Positions 6,924 through 14,829 of a stretch of DNA of 64,000 nt are shown piece by piece. The DNA comes from a virus. Each line of letters starts with the position of its first letter. Position 1 is the first letter of the stretch. Under the pieces are notes generated by a model. The model saw only the letters and a list, made by a program, of their open reading frames with translations. It ran no database searches and was not told the origin of the DNA. The position numbers were made by a program, and so were the translations under genes. The stretch lies in the IMG/VR virus record IMGVR_UViG_3300038428_000825, positions 34,884-98,883 of that record, one strand, 5' to 3'.

Positions 6924-7655
6924 ATGCAGAATCTGATCTTCCACATCTCGTTGCCCAAGGGCATCAAACTGATGAATGGCGCGACCTTGATAAAGGACGT
7001 GACCTTCGATTTCATCAGCCAGATCACTCCGTATTACTCGACCATCGATATGGTCCGTCTGGCCGCCGGCCCGACTCTCAAGAAGCTCTCCGACATCACC
7101 ATCGCCTGCCAGATCTACCGGTCCAGCAATGAAGCGGACCTGATCACCGCTGCGCGCGTCCCGCTTTCCGGGCTGCAGCATACCCGCCTGATCGGCAGCC
7201 GCTTGCAGTATGTGACGGCCCTGGCCTCCCGCGATCTGATGTTGAACGTAGTCTCGCTGCTGGGCCCCGGCGCTCATGTGCTGGCAAACTTCTCCGTCGA
7301 TCGCAAGGCGGACAATAAGCAGCGTCTGGCGGAGTTTGAGGAGTCTCTCAAACTCTACGAGGTGGTTCTCCGCAGCGGCGGCCGGGTGATGCCCGGCGGC
7401 CGCCCAGACTTCCACTTCGCAGCAAAAGGCGTTCTGGACTGGGCGGAGCGCACACCGGCGCGCACCTGGTTCGCCAACGGCATGGGAGCCAATGCCAGTT
7501 CGATGGACCCCGGATCTCCGACAGGCGGCCGCGGCAAGCCCATCAAGTTCTTTGCATCCCCGACGTGCTCCCCGCCAATGTCCTCCATGCGCATCGGCGT
7601 CTACCAGCCGGGCTTCCCCGTCTCCCAGTTCTATCCGTACGCGATGGGACAGTAA
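6924..7655 (+). CDS. neck/connector-region structural protein
   Basis: A 243-residue protein of unknown function. The N-terminal half is mixed alpha/beta. A charged helix near the middle (KADNKQRLAEFEESLKLYE) leads into a Gly/Pro-rich C-terminal third without regular structure. Position between capsid and sheath genes suggests a neck or head-tail joining role. ATG 6924 is chosen because it lies two bases after the previous stop; a longer frame exists but would overlap that gene fully. Confidence 0.6.
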   Translation: MQNLIFHISLPKGIKLMNGATLIKDVTFDFISQITPYYSTIDMVRLAAGPTLKKLSDITIACQIYRSSNEADLITAARVPLSGLQHTRLIGSRLQYVTALASRDLMLNVVSLLGPGAHVLANFSVDRKADNKQRLAEFEESLKLYEVVLRSGGRVMPGGRPDFHFAAKGVLDWAERTPARTWFANGMGANASSMDPGSPTGGRGKPIKFFASPTCSPPMSSMRIGVYQPGFPVSQFYPYAMGQ

Positions 7656-7673
7656 GAGGACTGGAGTGGAACT

Positions 7674-8258
7674 GTGGACTTCTACCGAGACATCTCGGCC
7701 ACCATCGACCTGCGCGAGGAGCTTCACTCCGTCATTCATGGCAGCGAGGAGATCGTCGGCCAGGGCCGCACTGTAATTCTGCGCCGCATGACCAACACAA
7801 CCTGCCCCGGCTGCTGGGATCCAAAGACAGGCGGAAGCGTCCGGCCCAACTGTCGGTATTGCCAAGGCGAAGGCTGGCAGTTCTATGAGACCCAGGAGAT
7901 CATGGCGCTCTACCGCGGCGTGGCTCCTGTCTACAAGCCTGGAGTCTTGGCCACTGGTGAGTATCCTCAGAATGCCATGGGCTACACCGATCAGAACCGA
8001 TGCACCGCCTATGTGGAAGTCTTTCGGGATGACGGCAGCCAGGTCTATCCCGACTACGAAAGGTACACCCTCCAGACTGCCAAGGCCTACGACAAACTCT
8101 ACGAAACGAAGGTCGATCCGGAAGGCAACTCCATCACCGATTCCAGCGGGCGTTTTACCCGGACGGTCAAATGGAAGGTCCTCTCGGTAGTGCCCACCTT
8201 CGGAGATAACGGACGGATCGAGTTCTTCGAGCTGGGACTCGAAAAGGAGAACGTGTAA
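7674..8258 (+). CDS. neck-type protein with a four-cysteine zinc knuckle
   Basis: A 194-residue protein. Seen: a CPGC pair at about residues 44-47 and a CRYCQGEGW pair about 15 residues later, which together look like a DnaJ-type zinc-binding knuckle. The rest is a beta-rich domain ending in FFELGLEKENV. Cysteine-knuckle proteins of this size occur in neck or tail-completion modules of large myophages, but I cannot name a family. Start GTG 7674 has GGAG at 7662-7665. It ends the operon that starts at the 6231 motif. Confidence 0.62.
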   Translation: MDFYRDISATIDLREELHSVIHGSEEIVGQGRTVILRRMTNTTCPGCWDPKTGGSVRPNCRYCQGEGWQFYETQEIMALYRGVAPVYKPGVLATGEYPQNAMGYTDQNRCTAYVEVFRDDGSQVYPDYERYTLQTAKAYDKLYETKVDPEGNSITDSSGRFTRTVKWKVLSVVPTFGDNGRIEFFELGLEKENV

Positions 8259-8280
8259 CCGAATTACCAGTCTGGTCGTG

Positions 8281-8297
8281 TCTTCCTATACTAGACA
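8281..8297 (+). promoter_or_regulatory. promoter-like motif TCTTCCTATACTAGACA (copy 2)
   Basis: Identical over 17 bases to 6231-6247. TATACT lies at 8287-8292. A small hairpin (CGGGG 8305-8309 with CCCCG 8314-8318, loop CTCT) follows at once, as at the first copy, and ATG 8331 comes 39 bases after the -10-like box. Confidence 0.6.
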
Positions 8298-8330
8298 GGA
8301 TTGCCGGGGCTCTCCCCGCGAGGAGCGTGC

Positions 8331-9053
8331 ATGTCTGCAATCACCAAGCCCTCCTCGATCTTGCCTCCGCTGCGTTCGAGTAAGCCCGCGGCAGACATCA
8401 ACGGCTTCTTCCAGATTGTCGGGCAGGCTCTCGTAGAGTTCATCAAGACGGAAGGTGCTCCCGAGGGAACAGTCCCTGTTTACGTGGAGACTTTCCCGAA
8501 GGAACGGCTTTCAGAGCCGGACACAGCGTTCGACGTCATTCTCTTCCATGTAGTCAGCGGTGAGATGGCGCCTACCAGCAATGACGGCGCTACTGTTCCC
8601 CGTTCGCCGATGCTTCGGAACGTCGCAAGAATCCCGAGCCAGGCAGGGTACAACCTGGCGCAGTACGGCTGGTGGGAGAACTACACCGTCGAGTTTGAGG
8701 TTTGGTCGAAGAGCAACTCTGTGGCCAATTCTCTGGCAGTATGGTTTCATCGCTTTCTGATTCGGTATGCCTATTACTACAAGTTCTTCGAGGCATTCGG
8801 AGTCCAGCAATTCAAGTTCGCAGGGCGCCAGGAAGATAAGTCCGACGAGAAAGAGAATCAAGAGCTCCAAATCCGTCGGCTTCGGTACTCGTTCCGCCTG
8901 GAGTTCCTTGACACCTTCACAGAGCGGCAGCTTACCGACCTGACTCTGAATTTCAAGATCAAGCGGGACGTTCAAACCGTTGAACTTGACACCGCTCAAC
9001 AACACAACGCGGAACACGAACGTTTCCGATTCCCTGTGTCCAACCCTGTGTAG
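8331..9053 (+). CDS. putative tail terminator/completion protein
   Basis: A 240-residue protein directly upstream of the sheath gene. It has an N-terminal helix (FFQIVGQALVEFIKTEG), a central beta region and a C-terminal part with alternating aromatic strands (YSFRLEFLDTFTERQ). In contractile-tailed phages the gene before the sheath often encodes a tail terminator or completion protein that caps the tube and sheath, and the small alpha/beta domain is compatible. This is inferred from position, not from a matched motif. Start ATG 8331 has AGGAG at 8320-8324. A frame starting further left is less likely because it would overlap the promoter motif and hairpin. Confidence 0.58.
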   Translation: MSAITKPSSILPPLRSSKPAADINGFFQIVGQALVEFIKTEGAPEGTVPVYVETFPKERLSEPDTAFDVILFHVVSGEMAPTSNDGATVPRSPMLRNVARIPSQAGYNLAQYGWWENYTVEFEVWSKSNSVANSLAVWFHRFLIRYAYYYKFFEAFGVQQFKFAGRQEDKSDEKENQELQIRRLRYSFRLEFLDTFTERQLTDLTLNFKIKRDVQTVELDTAQQHNAEHERFRFPVSNPV

Positions 9054-9060
9054 GTTGCAG

Positions 9061-9073
9061 ACTAACCGTTAGT
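9061..9073. promoter_or_regulatory. ACTAACCGTTAGT palindrome before the sheath gene
   Basis: A second copy of the CTAACNGTTAG palindrome, 33 bases before the sheath ATG. TTGTTGACC follows at once and could be a -35 element. The same palindrome stands 36 bases before the large fibre gene, so similar spacing occurs at two major late genes. Confidence 0.48.
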
Positions 9074-9105
9074 TTGTTGACCCGAGATCTACGAGGAGAA
9101 ACAGA

Positions 9106-11037
9106 ATGGCCTTCAATAACCTGCCTGGGATTATCGTCAACACGGTTGACGGAGGTCTCGTCTCTGCCGCTCCGCCGCAGGACCACTCTATCCTGATTAT
9201 CGGCACATGCGACCAGGGCGTGATCAATCAGCCATACCAGGTCACCAACCGCGCGATGGCGGCTCTCCAATTCGGTCTGAACGGAAACCTGATCCGTTCG
9301 ATGGAAGAGTGTGCTGCGAACTCCGACAACGTCATTCTGTTCCGTATGGGCGCTCAGCCTCAAGTCCTGGCGGGCATCGGTGTGGAGACGGGTACCGGTG
9401 CGACTGCAGGCTTTTCATTGAGCTTCGGGCAGGCCACCGCGACATCTGCCACCGATTACAAGATCTGGTACAAGGCTGGCGTTGTGGCCGTGTACTACCA
9501 GGGCGATCTGGAGTATTCGAACGATCCTCTCCAGACCACGGACAACGGTGACATCTCCATTGCCGGCACCATCTCCGGCAACACCGGCCTTCAACTCGGC
9601 ACGGGCGCCAGCGCCACCTTCGCAAATGCGATCACGGTGCAGGCTGCGGCTGCGTTGGTCGGTGCAACTTCGACTCCTCCTCCGACCCTGACCGCGGCCA
9701 TCACCGGCATCGGCCTGACAGGCCGCCAGACCTACCTCGCCTTTCTGGACGCAATCAACCTTCTGCAAGGGTTCCAGGTTGAGGAAGTTGTGGTTCCTGC
9801 CGCGACCTTCGATGCGCCGAATGTGGCCTTCTACTCGGTCGGCAACACAGCGACAGCCGTCAACAACCCGGCAACCAACCCCAACGCGCTCGATTGGCTC
9901 TTGATCGCGCGCGATGCCTTCGGCGACCAGACCTATCAGTGGGCTTCGGAAGCTAATGCCTGGGCCAATGGTGCCCAAGTTACCACCTTCCCCGCCGGAC
10001 TTACCGCTCAGACTGTGGCCGGAACTTCGATTCCGATCACGGCCGGTGCAGTTACGGCGATGCCCGGAACGGTTGCGACCGCTTCCGCGCGCCAGGCGCT
10101 CGGCTTTGCCGAAGTCAACTGGGGCTATGCAATCGCCAGCTTCTGCGCATCGATCAGTACGCTGGACAAGACCTGCATCGGTTTTATCGGCACGTCCGTC
10201 CCCGCTACCTACAAGCTGGTGGATGTCCGTCGGTGGGTCGGCTTCCTGCCCCATTACAACGCCAATGACGACGTGCAAAATCCAGGCGCCGGCCTGCTCG
10301 GTATCCCCTACACCGTCGGGACCAACGCCAGCGGATTGAACGCCCTTTGCTTTGACTACAGCTCTGGCTATCGCCAACCTGGCTTCTTCCAGACCGAGAA
10401 CGGACAGTATGACGGCACCGTCATGCAGGACATCAACCAGAACAACATCGACATCGGTGCGTACCTGCACGTTGTGGCCGATCAGGCCATCATGTCGAAT
10501 GGATATGCCACCAACTATGTGAGCAATCTGGCCAACTATGTCGCCGGCTTCTGCTCGGCTCTCGATGAGAAGACCGCGCTGACCAACCAGAAGGTGCCGC
10601 TCAAGCAACTGCCGGGCCTGATCTACACACCCGGACAGCTCGACTCCCTGACCCAGGCGAATATCAATGTGCTCCGCACCAAGGGGTCCTACAGCAACCC
10701 CGCGCTGCTGCATGACTTCACCTGCGCCACGGACATCAGCGATTACACCGAATTGCTTCGTGTTCGCATCAAAGGCCTGGTGATTGCGACCATGCTTGCG
10801 ATCGGCGATCCGTTTGTCGGAGCCAGCTCGCTCGACGGCCTCCAGCTCGTGTCGCTCAAGACCGCTCTGGACAACGGCTTGGTGGCCCTGCAGCAACGTG
10901 GTTACATCTCGAATCCGCAGGTGACCATCACCACGACCGCTGCCGAATCTCTGATCGGGCATGCCAACCTGTTCCTCACTTTCCATCCGGCTGATGAACT
11001 CGTTCAGCTCAGCGCCTACGTCGGCCTGAGTTCGTAA
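9106..11037 (+). CDS. contractile tail sheath protein
   Basis: A 643-residue tail sheath subunit, which polymerises around the tube and contracts on infection. Seen: the sheath-type N terminus (LPGIIVNTVDGG followed by a strand SILIIGTCDQG), a variable Ala/Thr-rich insertion (about residues 85-310), and a C-terminal conserved region with a helix and closing strands (GHANLFLTFHPADELVQLSAYV). The insertion would be surface-exposed domains. Length lies in the usual 400-700 range. The gene has a good ribosome binding site (GAGGAG 9091-9096), a palindrome upstream, and a hairpin before the tube gene. It establishes that the phage is a myophage. Confidence 0.88.
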   Translation: MAFNNLPGIIVNTVDGGLVSAAPPQDHSILIIGTCDQGVINQPYQVTNRAMAALQFGLNGNLIRSMEECAANSDNVILFRMGAQPQVLAGIGVETGTGATAGFSLSFGQATATSATDYKIWYKAGVVAVYYQGDLEYSNDPLQTTDNGDISIAGTISGNTGLQLGTGASATFANAITVQAAAALVGATSTPPPTLTAAITGIGLTGRQTYLAFLDAINLLQGFQVEEVVVPAATFDAPNVAFYSVGNTATAVNNPATNPNALDWLLIARDAFGDQTYQWASEANAWANGAQVTTFPAGLTAQTVAGTSIPITAGAVTAMPGTVATASARQALGFAEVNWGYAIASFCASISTLDKTCIGFIGTSVPATYKLVDVRRWVGFLPHYNANDDVQNPGAGLLGIPYTVGTNASGLNALCFDYSSGYRQPGFFQTENGQYDGTVMQDINQNNIDIGAYLHVVADQAIMSNGYATNYVSNLANYVAGFCSALDEKTALTNQKVPLKQLPGLIYTPGQLDSLTQANINVLRTKGSYSNPALLHDFTCATDISDYTELLRVRIKGLVIATMLAIGDPFVGASSLDGLQLVSLKTALDNGLVALQQRGYISNPQVTITTTAAESLIGHANLFLTFHPADELVQLSAYVGLSS

Positions 11038-11075
11038 GCCAACCTCACCTACCGTGGCTAACCTGCCGCGGTCTC

Positions 11076-11109
11076 GCTCCGCTGGGGATCGCCCTGGTCC
11101 CCGCGGAGC
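11076..11109 (+). other. strong hairpin between sheath and tube genes
   Basis: GCTCCGC (11076-11082) pairs with GCGGAGC (11103-11109) and GGGGA (11084-11088) with TCCCC (11098-11102), giving twelve pairs with one bulged base and a nine-base loop. No T tract follows, so this is more likely an RNA processing or stability element than a terminator. It could set the sheath-to-tube ratio. Confidence 0.58.
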
Positions 11110-11155
11110 TGCAATTCACGATCTTACGTGAGCTTCATCCTCCCAAGGAGTAAAC

Positions 11156-11851
11156 ATGTCTTCTCTTCCCGGCGGCGTCCTTGCAAGCGAGATCAGCCGC
11201 TCCTACAACTCGTTTGCTGGTGCTGACATTACTGCTGTGATTGGTCAGTTCCAGTTTGCAGAGCTCCAGGCTATCTCCTACTCCGTGACTCGTGAAAAGG
11301 CACCGATCTACACGATGGGTTCTTGTGATCCTCGTGCATACTCGCGCAACAAGCGCGGCATCGCCGGCTCGCTCGTCTGGATCAACTTCGATCGCCATGC
11401 GCTGCTCAACCTCTTCCAAATGGCTCTCGGCACCTTCGTGGCCGATGCCGATGAGATCCGGCCCCAGTTCTCGAATGTGGCCAACGGGACAGCTGTCTTC
11501 CAGTCCTCGGTCGTTCGGGACACAGGTCCCTCGATCTCTTCGACCATCAGTCAGCTCGATCAGATGACCATGACCAGCAGCGCCTCCAACAGCGAACTGG
11601 CGACGCCTTGGTATTCCGACCAGATCCTGCCCTTCGACGTGACGCTGAGCGGCGCCAATGAGTACGGCGCGATGTGCGCGGCCAAGATCTTCGGCGTTGA
11701 GATCCTCAACGAGGGAATGGGCATCTCCATCGACGATGCCGTGACCGAGATGCAGGCGACTTTCGTTGCCCGCGTGGTCGAGCCCATGTCGGCCGTTCCG
11801 AGTCCGTTCCAGTCTGCGAGTGGCATCGGCGGCACATCCTTCACACTGTAA
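11156..11851 (+). CDS. tail tube protein
   Basis: A 231-residue protein immediately after the sheath, the usual tube position. Seen: the block IYTMGSCDPRAYSRNKRGIAGSLVW..F and the later strand LPFDVTLSGANEYG. Both recur in the next two gene products, so all three share a tube-type beta-barrel fold. As the shortest copy without extensions, this is the best candidate for the major tube subunit that stacks in hexameric rings. Start ATG 11156 has AAGGAG at 11144-11149. A terminator follows, separating it from its paralogues and allowing higher expression. Confidence 0.75.
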   Translation: MSSLPGGVLASEISRSYNSFAGADITAVIGQFQFAELQAISYSVTREKAPIYTMGSCDPRAYSRNKRGIAGSLVWINFDRHALLNLFQMALGTFVADADEIRPQFSNVANGTAVFQSSVVRDTGPSISSTISQLDQMTMTSSASNSELATPWYSDQILPFDVTLSGANEYGAMCAAKIFGVEILNEGMGISIDDAVTEMQATFVARVVEPMSAVPSPFQSASGIGGTSFTL

Positions 11852-11872
11852 TCGCTTCCCATTTCGCTCTCT

Positions 11873-11930
11873 GGGCAGCTTCTGGCTTTGGCTCTTTATT
11901 CTTCTCCGCCATGCTGGAAGCTGCCCTTTT
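11873..11930 (+). terminator. rho-independent terminator after the tube gene
   Basis: GGGCAGCTTC (11873-11882) pairs perfectly with GAAGCTGCCC (11917-11926), followed by TTTTG. The 34-base loop contains a further TGGC/GCCA match. The T-run directly after a 10-bp stem makes this the clearest terminator in the left half. It ends nine bases before the next ATG. Confidence 0.7.
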
Positions 11931-11938
11931 GTTCAGAT

Positions 11939-12937
11939 ATGAGCATCCCTCCCATCAGTTACGTCTCCTCCGACCAAAGCATGGTAACCAGCGGTGTCGA
12001 GTCCTTCTCGTCACAGGCCACTCCCATTGTGTCTGGAGGTCTCCAGACCGACGCTAGCCCGGCGCCTGCGCTGCCGAACGCCTCGGAAACATCGACCAGC
12101 TATACCGATTCCACCCAACCCGGAATGGTCCTGGGCAGCGACGGCAACTATTATCCGGCATCGAGTGTCTCTGCCGGTGGCGGGATCACGGATCCTCCCG
12201 TTTCCGCCTTCAACCCGATCAGCTCTGCTCTCAAATCCTCGTCAGTGCCAGCGAACAATCCCGCGCAACAGCACAACCTGAATCCAGGCAACGGACTGTA
12301 TCACGAGGCATCCTACACGGGATCGAACCTGAAGGTGATGATCGAGGTGGCCAATGACGGCACCAACACGACCAATCCTACTGGCCTGTCGACAACCACC
12401 AACTCCAACAGCGTCTCCCAGCAGGCGACTTCCAAGCCTGCGCGCCAGGCAAAGCAGCTTGTGGAGCTGACCACCATTACGGTATCCGTCCATCGTGTGA
12501 AGTCTCCCGCGGTGGCCTGTGGATACATCAACCCCAAAGGCTGGGCGCGCGGCCGGCGCACAATCGCCGGCACTTTGGTGATGACCAAGTTCACTACGGA
12601 CGTCCTTTACGCCTTCCTCAATTCCGGCGCGTTCACATCCGACCTCTCCAAAGACACAACCTACATGAAGGTGGATCAGCTTCCTCCCTTCAATCTCACT
12701 CTTCTGTTCGCCGATGAGTATGGGAACACCAGCTCTCAGCGGTTGCTGGGTGTCGAGCTTGTGACGTCGGGTGACGTCTACTCCATCCAGGACATGTTGA
12801 GCGAACAGACAATCTCCTACGTTGCCGCGGACTTCACGCCCTTGATGCCTCTCAACAAGAGCAGCCTTTACGGAGCCGCCGCCGGGAGTACCGTGACGGC
12901 TCCGCAGAGAACCGTGGGCACGGTCCTGAACCAATAG
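11939..12937 (+). CDS. tube-like paralogue with Ser/Thr-rich N-terminal extension
   Basis: A 332-residue protein. The first 180 residues are low-complexity, rich in Ser, Thr, Asn and Pro. The C-terminal 150 residues resemble the tube protein: the block GYINPKGWARGRRTIAGTLV..F and the strand LPPFNLTLLFADEYG align with the upstream gene. It may be a tube-initiator or tube-cap protein, by analogy with T4 gp48/gp54 or completion proteins, or a minor tube subunit with an exposed arm. ATG 11939 is the first ATG in the frame, but it has no strong ribosome binding site and stands just after a terminator, so it may depend on read-through. Confidence 0.62.
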   Translation: MSIPPISYVSSDQSMVTSGVESFSSQATPIVSGGLQTDASPAPALPNASETSTSYTDSTQPGMVLGSDGNYYPASSVSAGGGITDPPVSAFNPISSALKSSSVPANNPAQQHNLNPGNGLYHEASYTGSNLKVMIEVANDGTNTTNPTGLSTTTNSNSVSQQATSKPARQAKQLVELTTITVSVHRVKSPAVACGYINPKGWARGRRTIAGTLVMTKFTTDVLYAFLNSGAFTSDLSKDTTYMKVDQLPPFNLTLLFADEYGNTSSQRLLGVELVTSGDVYSIQDMLSEQTISYVAADFTPLMPLNKSSLYGAAAGSTVTAPQRTVGTVLNQ

Positions 12938-12958
12938 GCAGCTCAGTAAGGAATCGAC

Positions 12959-13780
12959 GTGACGATAATCGCCGGCAGTCCGATGGCACCAACGGCAAGT
13001 TCCAACGCCGTTCAGAAGCCCCCAGCTCCGGGATCGGCCACTCCGGCTGCGGCGAATACCCAGAACACTCCCGGCGGTATCGTCATCCCCTCGCTTGCCC
13101 CCAACTACGAGTGGATCTATCCCAACTCGACGGATGGCAAGTATTTCACCGCCACACAGGCCCAGATGTACATCGGCAACCTGTTCATCGACGAACTGGT
13201 GAACCTGCAGTTTGCCTATCAGGGCAACCGAATTCCCATGTTTGGGTATTGTTCACGAAGCGCGGATGCGTTTGGAACCGGCAGGCTTTTGGTACAAGGA
13301 CAGATTGCGATTAACTTCGTGACTGAAGGCTACCTGTACACGGTCCTCAAAGAGTTCTCGAAGATATACACCCAGCCGGTTCAGGCATCAGCAACAGGAC
13401 AGGCGGGCGCGCAGATCGCTTCTCTGGTGCAGCAGAGTCAGCAGATCACTAACGCCATGCAAGGCGCCTTGTCGCCGTCTGCCACCGCAAGCTACCAGGC
13501 GCAGTTGAACATCATCAGCCAGCAGATCCAGTCTCTGGCCGCCCAGGGCGGCCCGGACGCGATCAACGCCGCCAAGCAATCCGCCACTGTTCAGAGCGAC
13601 ACTCCAAACGCGATTGTGCTGAACATCCCGTTCGACATTCACTGCGAACTGACAGGCGCGGGCCGCACGGTGGAGAGGATTCTCCGCAACTGCCTGCTGA
13701 TCTCGAACGAGCAGGTTTACGACCAATCCGGCCAGACACTGTTGGACTGCTATGGCTTCGTTGCCCGCTCTGCCAACTAA
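12959..13780 (+). CDS. second tube-like paralogue with central helical insertion
   Basis: A 273-residue protein. The segment RIPMFGYCSRSADAFGTGRL and the strand after it (VQGQIAINFV) correspond to the tube block of the two previous genes, and IPFDIHCELTGAGRTVERIL corresponds to the second conserved strand. Between them lies a Gln/Ala/Ser-rich helical insertion of about 80 residues with coiled-coil character, absent from the others. Probably a specialised tail ring, for example where tube meets baseplate or tape measure. Start GTG 12959 has AAGGA at 12948-12952. Confidence 0.6.
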   Translation: MTIIAGSPMAPTASSNAVQKPPAPGSATPAAANTQNTPGGIVIPSLAPNYEWIYPNSTDGKYFTATQAQMYIGNLFIDELVNLQFAYQGNRIPMFGYCSRSADAFGTGRLLVQGQIAINFVTEGYLYTVLKEFSKIYTQPVQASATGQAGAQIASLVQQSQQITNAMQGALSPSATASYQAQLNIISQQIQSLAAQGGPDAINAAKQSATVQSDTPNAIVLNIPFDIHCELTGAGRTVERILRNCLLISNEQVYDQSGQTLLDCYGFVARSAN

Positions 13781-13807
13781 CCGACCAACCTTTAGGAGCA
13801 TCGACTC

Positions 13808-14236
13808 ATGTCCGATCAGATCAAAGAACAACCCCAAATCACCCCTTTCGAGTTCCTCCAGACATTCCCGGAGGCTCCGAGCCTGGAGCAGATCGAACAG
13901 TGGAAGCAGCAGGCGCCAGGCGCGCGCCTCCGTATCTGGCACTCGACGGATGGGAAGCGCGTTTATGTGCTGCGGGCCATCGGCGGCCAGGAACTGGGGC
14001 AACTGCAGGCGAGCCTGCCCCCGAACATCCCGCCAGAGAAGGTGCAAGCCGAGGTCCAGATCCTTATGGCAATCCGCTGTTGTGTGTGGACCAGCTCGAC
14101 CATCGATCACAAGCTGTCCGACCTCGCACTGAAGGGAGCAGGCGCAGGCCTTCCCCAGACGCTGCAAGAGATCATCTATCAGCTCTCTGACTACATGGAC
14201 CCGATGGACATCAACCGCTTCAGCGCCGATCTGTAA
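13808..14236 (+). CDS. putative tail assembly chaperone 1
   Basis: A 142-residue acidic helical protein between the tube genes and the giant tail genes, where tailed phages encode chaperones that hold the tape measure during tail assembly. The opening EQPQITPFEFLQTFPEAP and a helical core fit such proteins, but no family motif was identified. Start ATG 13808 has TAGGAG at 13793-13798. The next gene begins nine bases later. Unlike lambda G/GT, I saw no slippery heptamer near its 3' end, so a frameshift product is not supported. Confidence 0.55.
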   Translation: MSDQIKEQPQITPFEFLQTFPEAPSLEQIEQWKQQAPGARLRIWHSTDGKRVYVLRAIGGQELGQLQASLPPNIPPEKVQAEVQILMAIRCCVWTSSTIDHKLSDLALKGAGAGLPQTLQEIIYQLSDYMDPMDINRFSADL

Positions 14237-14244
14237 GGAGCGCC

Positions 14245-14820
14245 ATGCAGGTATTCTCTGCCCGTTGGCCAAGCGGCCGTAAAGTGAAGTGGCGTTCACT
14301 CACCTGGGCAGAGTTCAAGAAGTTTGATCGACAACTCGATTATGACTGCCCGGCTTCCGTCTACTGCGACGTATACCGGGCAGTTGTGCTTGATGGCCCA
14401 CCTCTGGATGGCGACCCTGTTTACCAGGCGCCGGCCGGACTCGTCGAATGGATTGCCCGAGCATTGCTGGACTCGAATCCGTTCAACGGAGAATACAAGG
14501 ACGTCAAGCGCGCGCTCGAAATGAAGCGCATCGAACTGAAGTCAAGCTGGTTGAACTCCGCCAAGTCGATCATCGCCGGGATCTTCCGTTACACCTTCGA
14601 GGAGATCGAGCAGTGGGATGCGGAGATGTTCTTCGAGCGTCTCGCCTACGCCGAGTTCGTCTCTGGGCGCAAGCTCGAGCCGGGAGATCCGGATAAGCTG
14701 GATGCCCAGCATTCTGGGAAGAAGCCTAGTCACCCTGAAGGCCCTCCGAAGCCTGCCAAGCGCGAGCTGAGTCCGGCACAACAGAAGGTTGTCAATCGCG
14801 TAGTCAACTCCCGTAAGTAA
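14245..14820 (+). CDS. putative tail assembly chaperone 2
   Basis: A 191-residue protein. The N-terminal half begins with a beta-like segment (FSARWPSGRKVKWRSLTWAEFKKF), typical of small tail-assembly proteins that open with a short sheet followed by helices. The C terminus is a charged, Pro/Lys-rich tail (HPEGPPKPAKRELSPAQQKV). It sits directly before the first giant tail gene, supporting a chaperone role by position. Start ATG 14245 has AAGGAG at 14236-14241. The assignment is by context; no enzyme motif is visible. Confidence 0.55.
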   Translation: MQVFSARWPSGRKVKWRSLTWAEFKKFDRQLDYDCPASVYCDVYRAVVLDGPPLDGDPVYQAPAGLVEWIARALLDSNPFNGEYKDVKRALEMKRIELKSSWLNSAKSIIAGIFRYTFEEIEQWDAEMFFERLAYAEFVSGRKLEPGDPDKLDAQHSGKKPSHPEGPPKPAKRELSPAQQKVVNRVVNSRK

Positions 14821-14829
14821 GGGGATGCT

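Noticed and set aside
13808-14820. Programmed frameshift between the two chaperone-type genes, as in lambda G/GT.
   Set aside because: The genes are separated by eight bases with an independent ribosome binding site, and no slippery sequence was found near the first stop.
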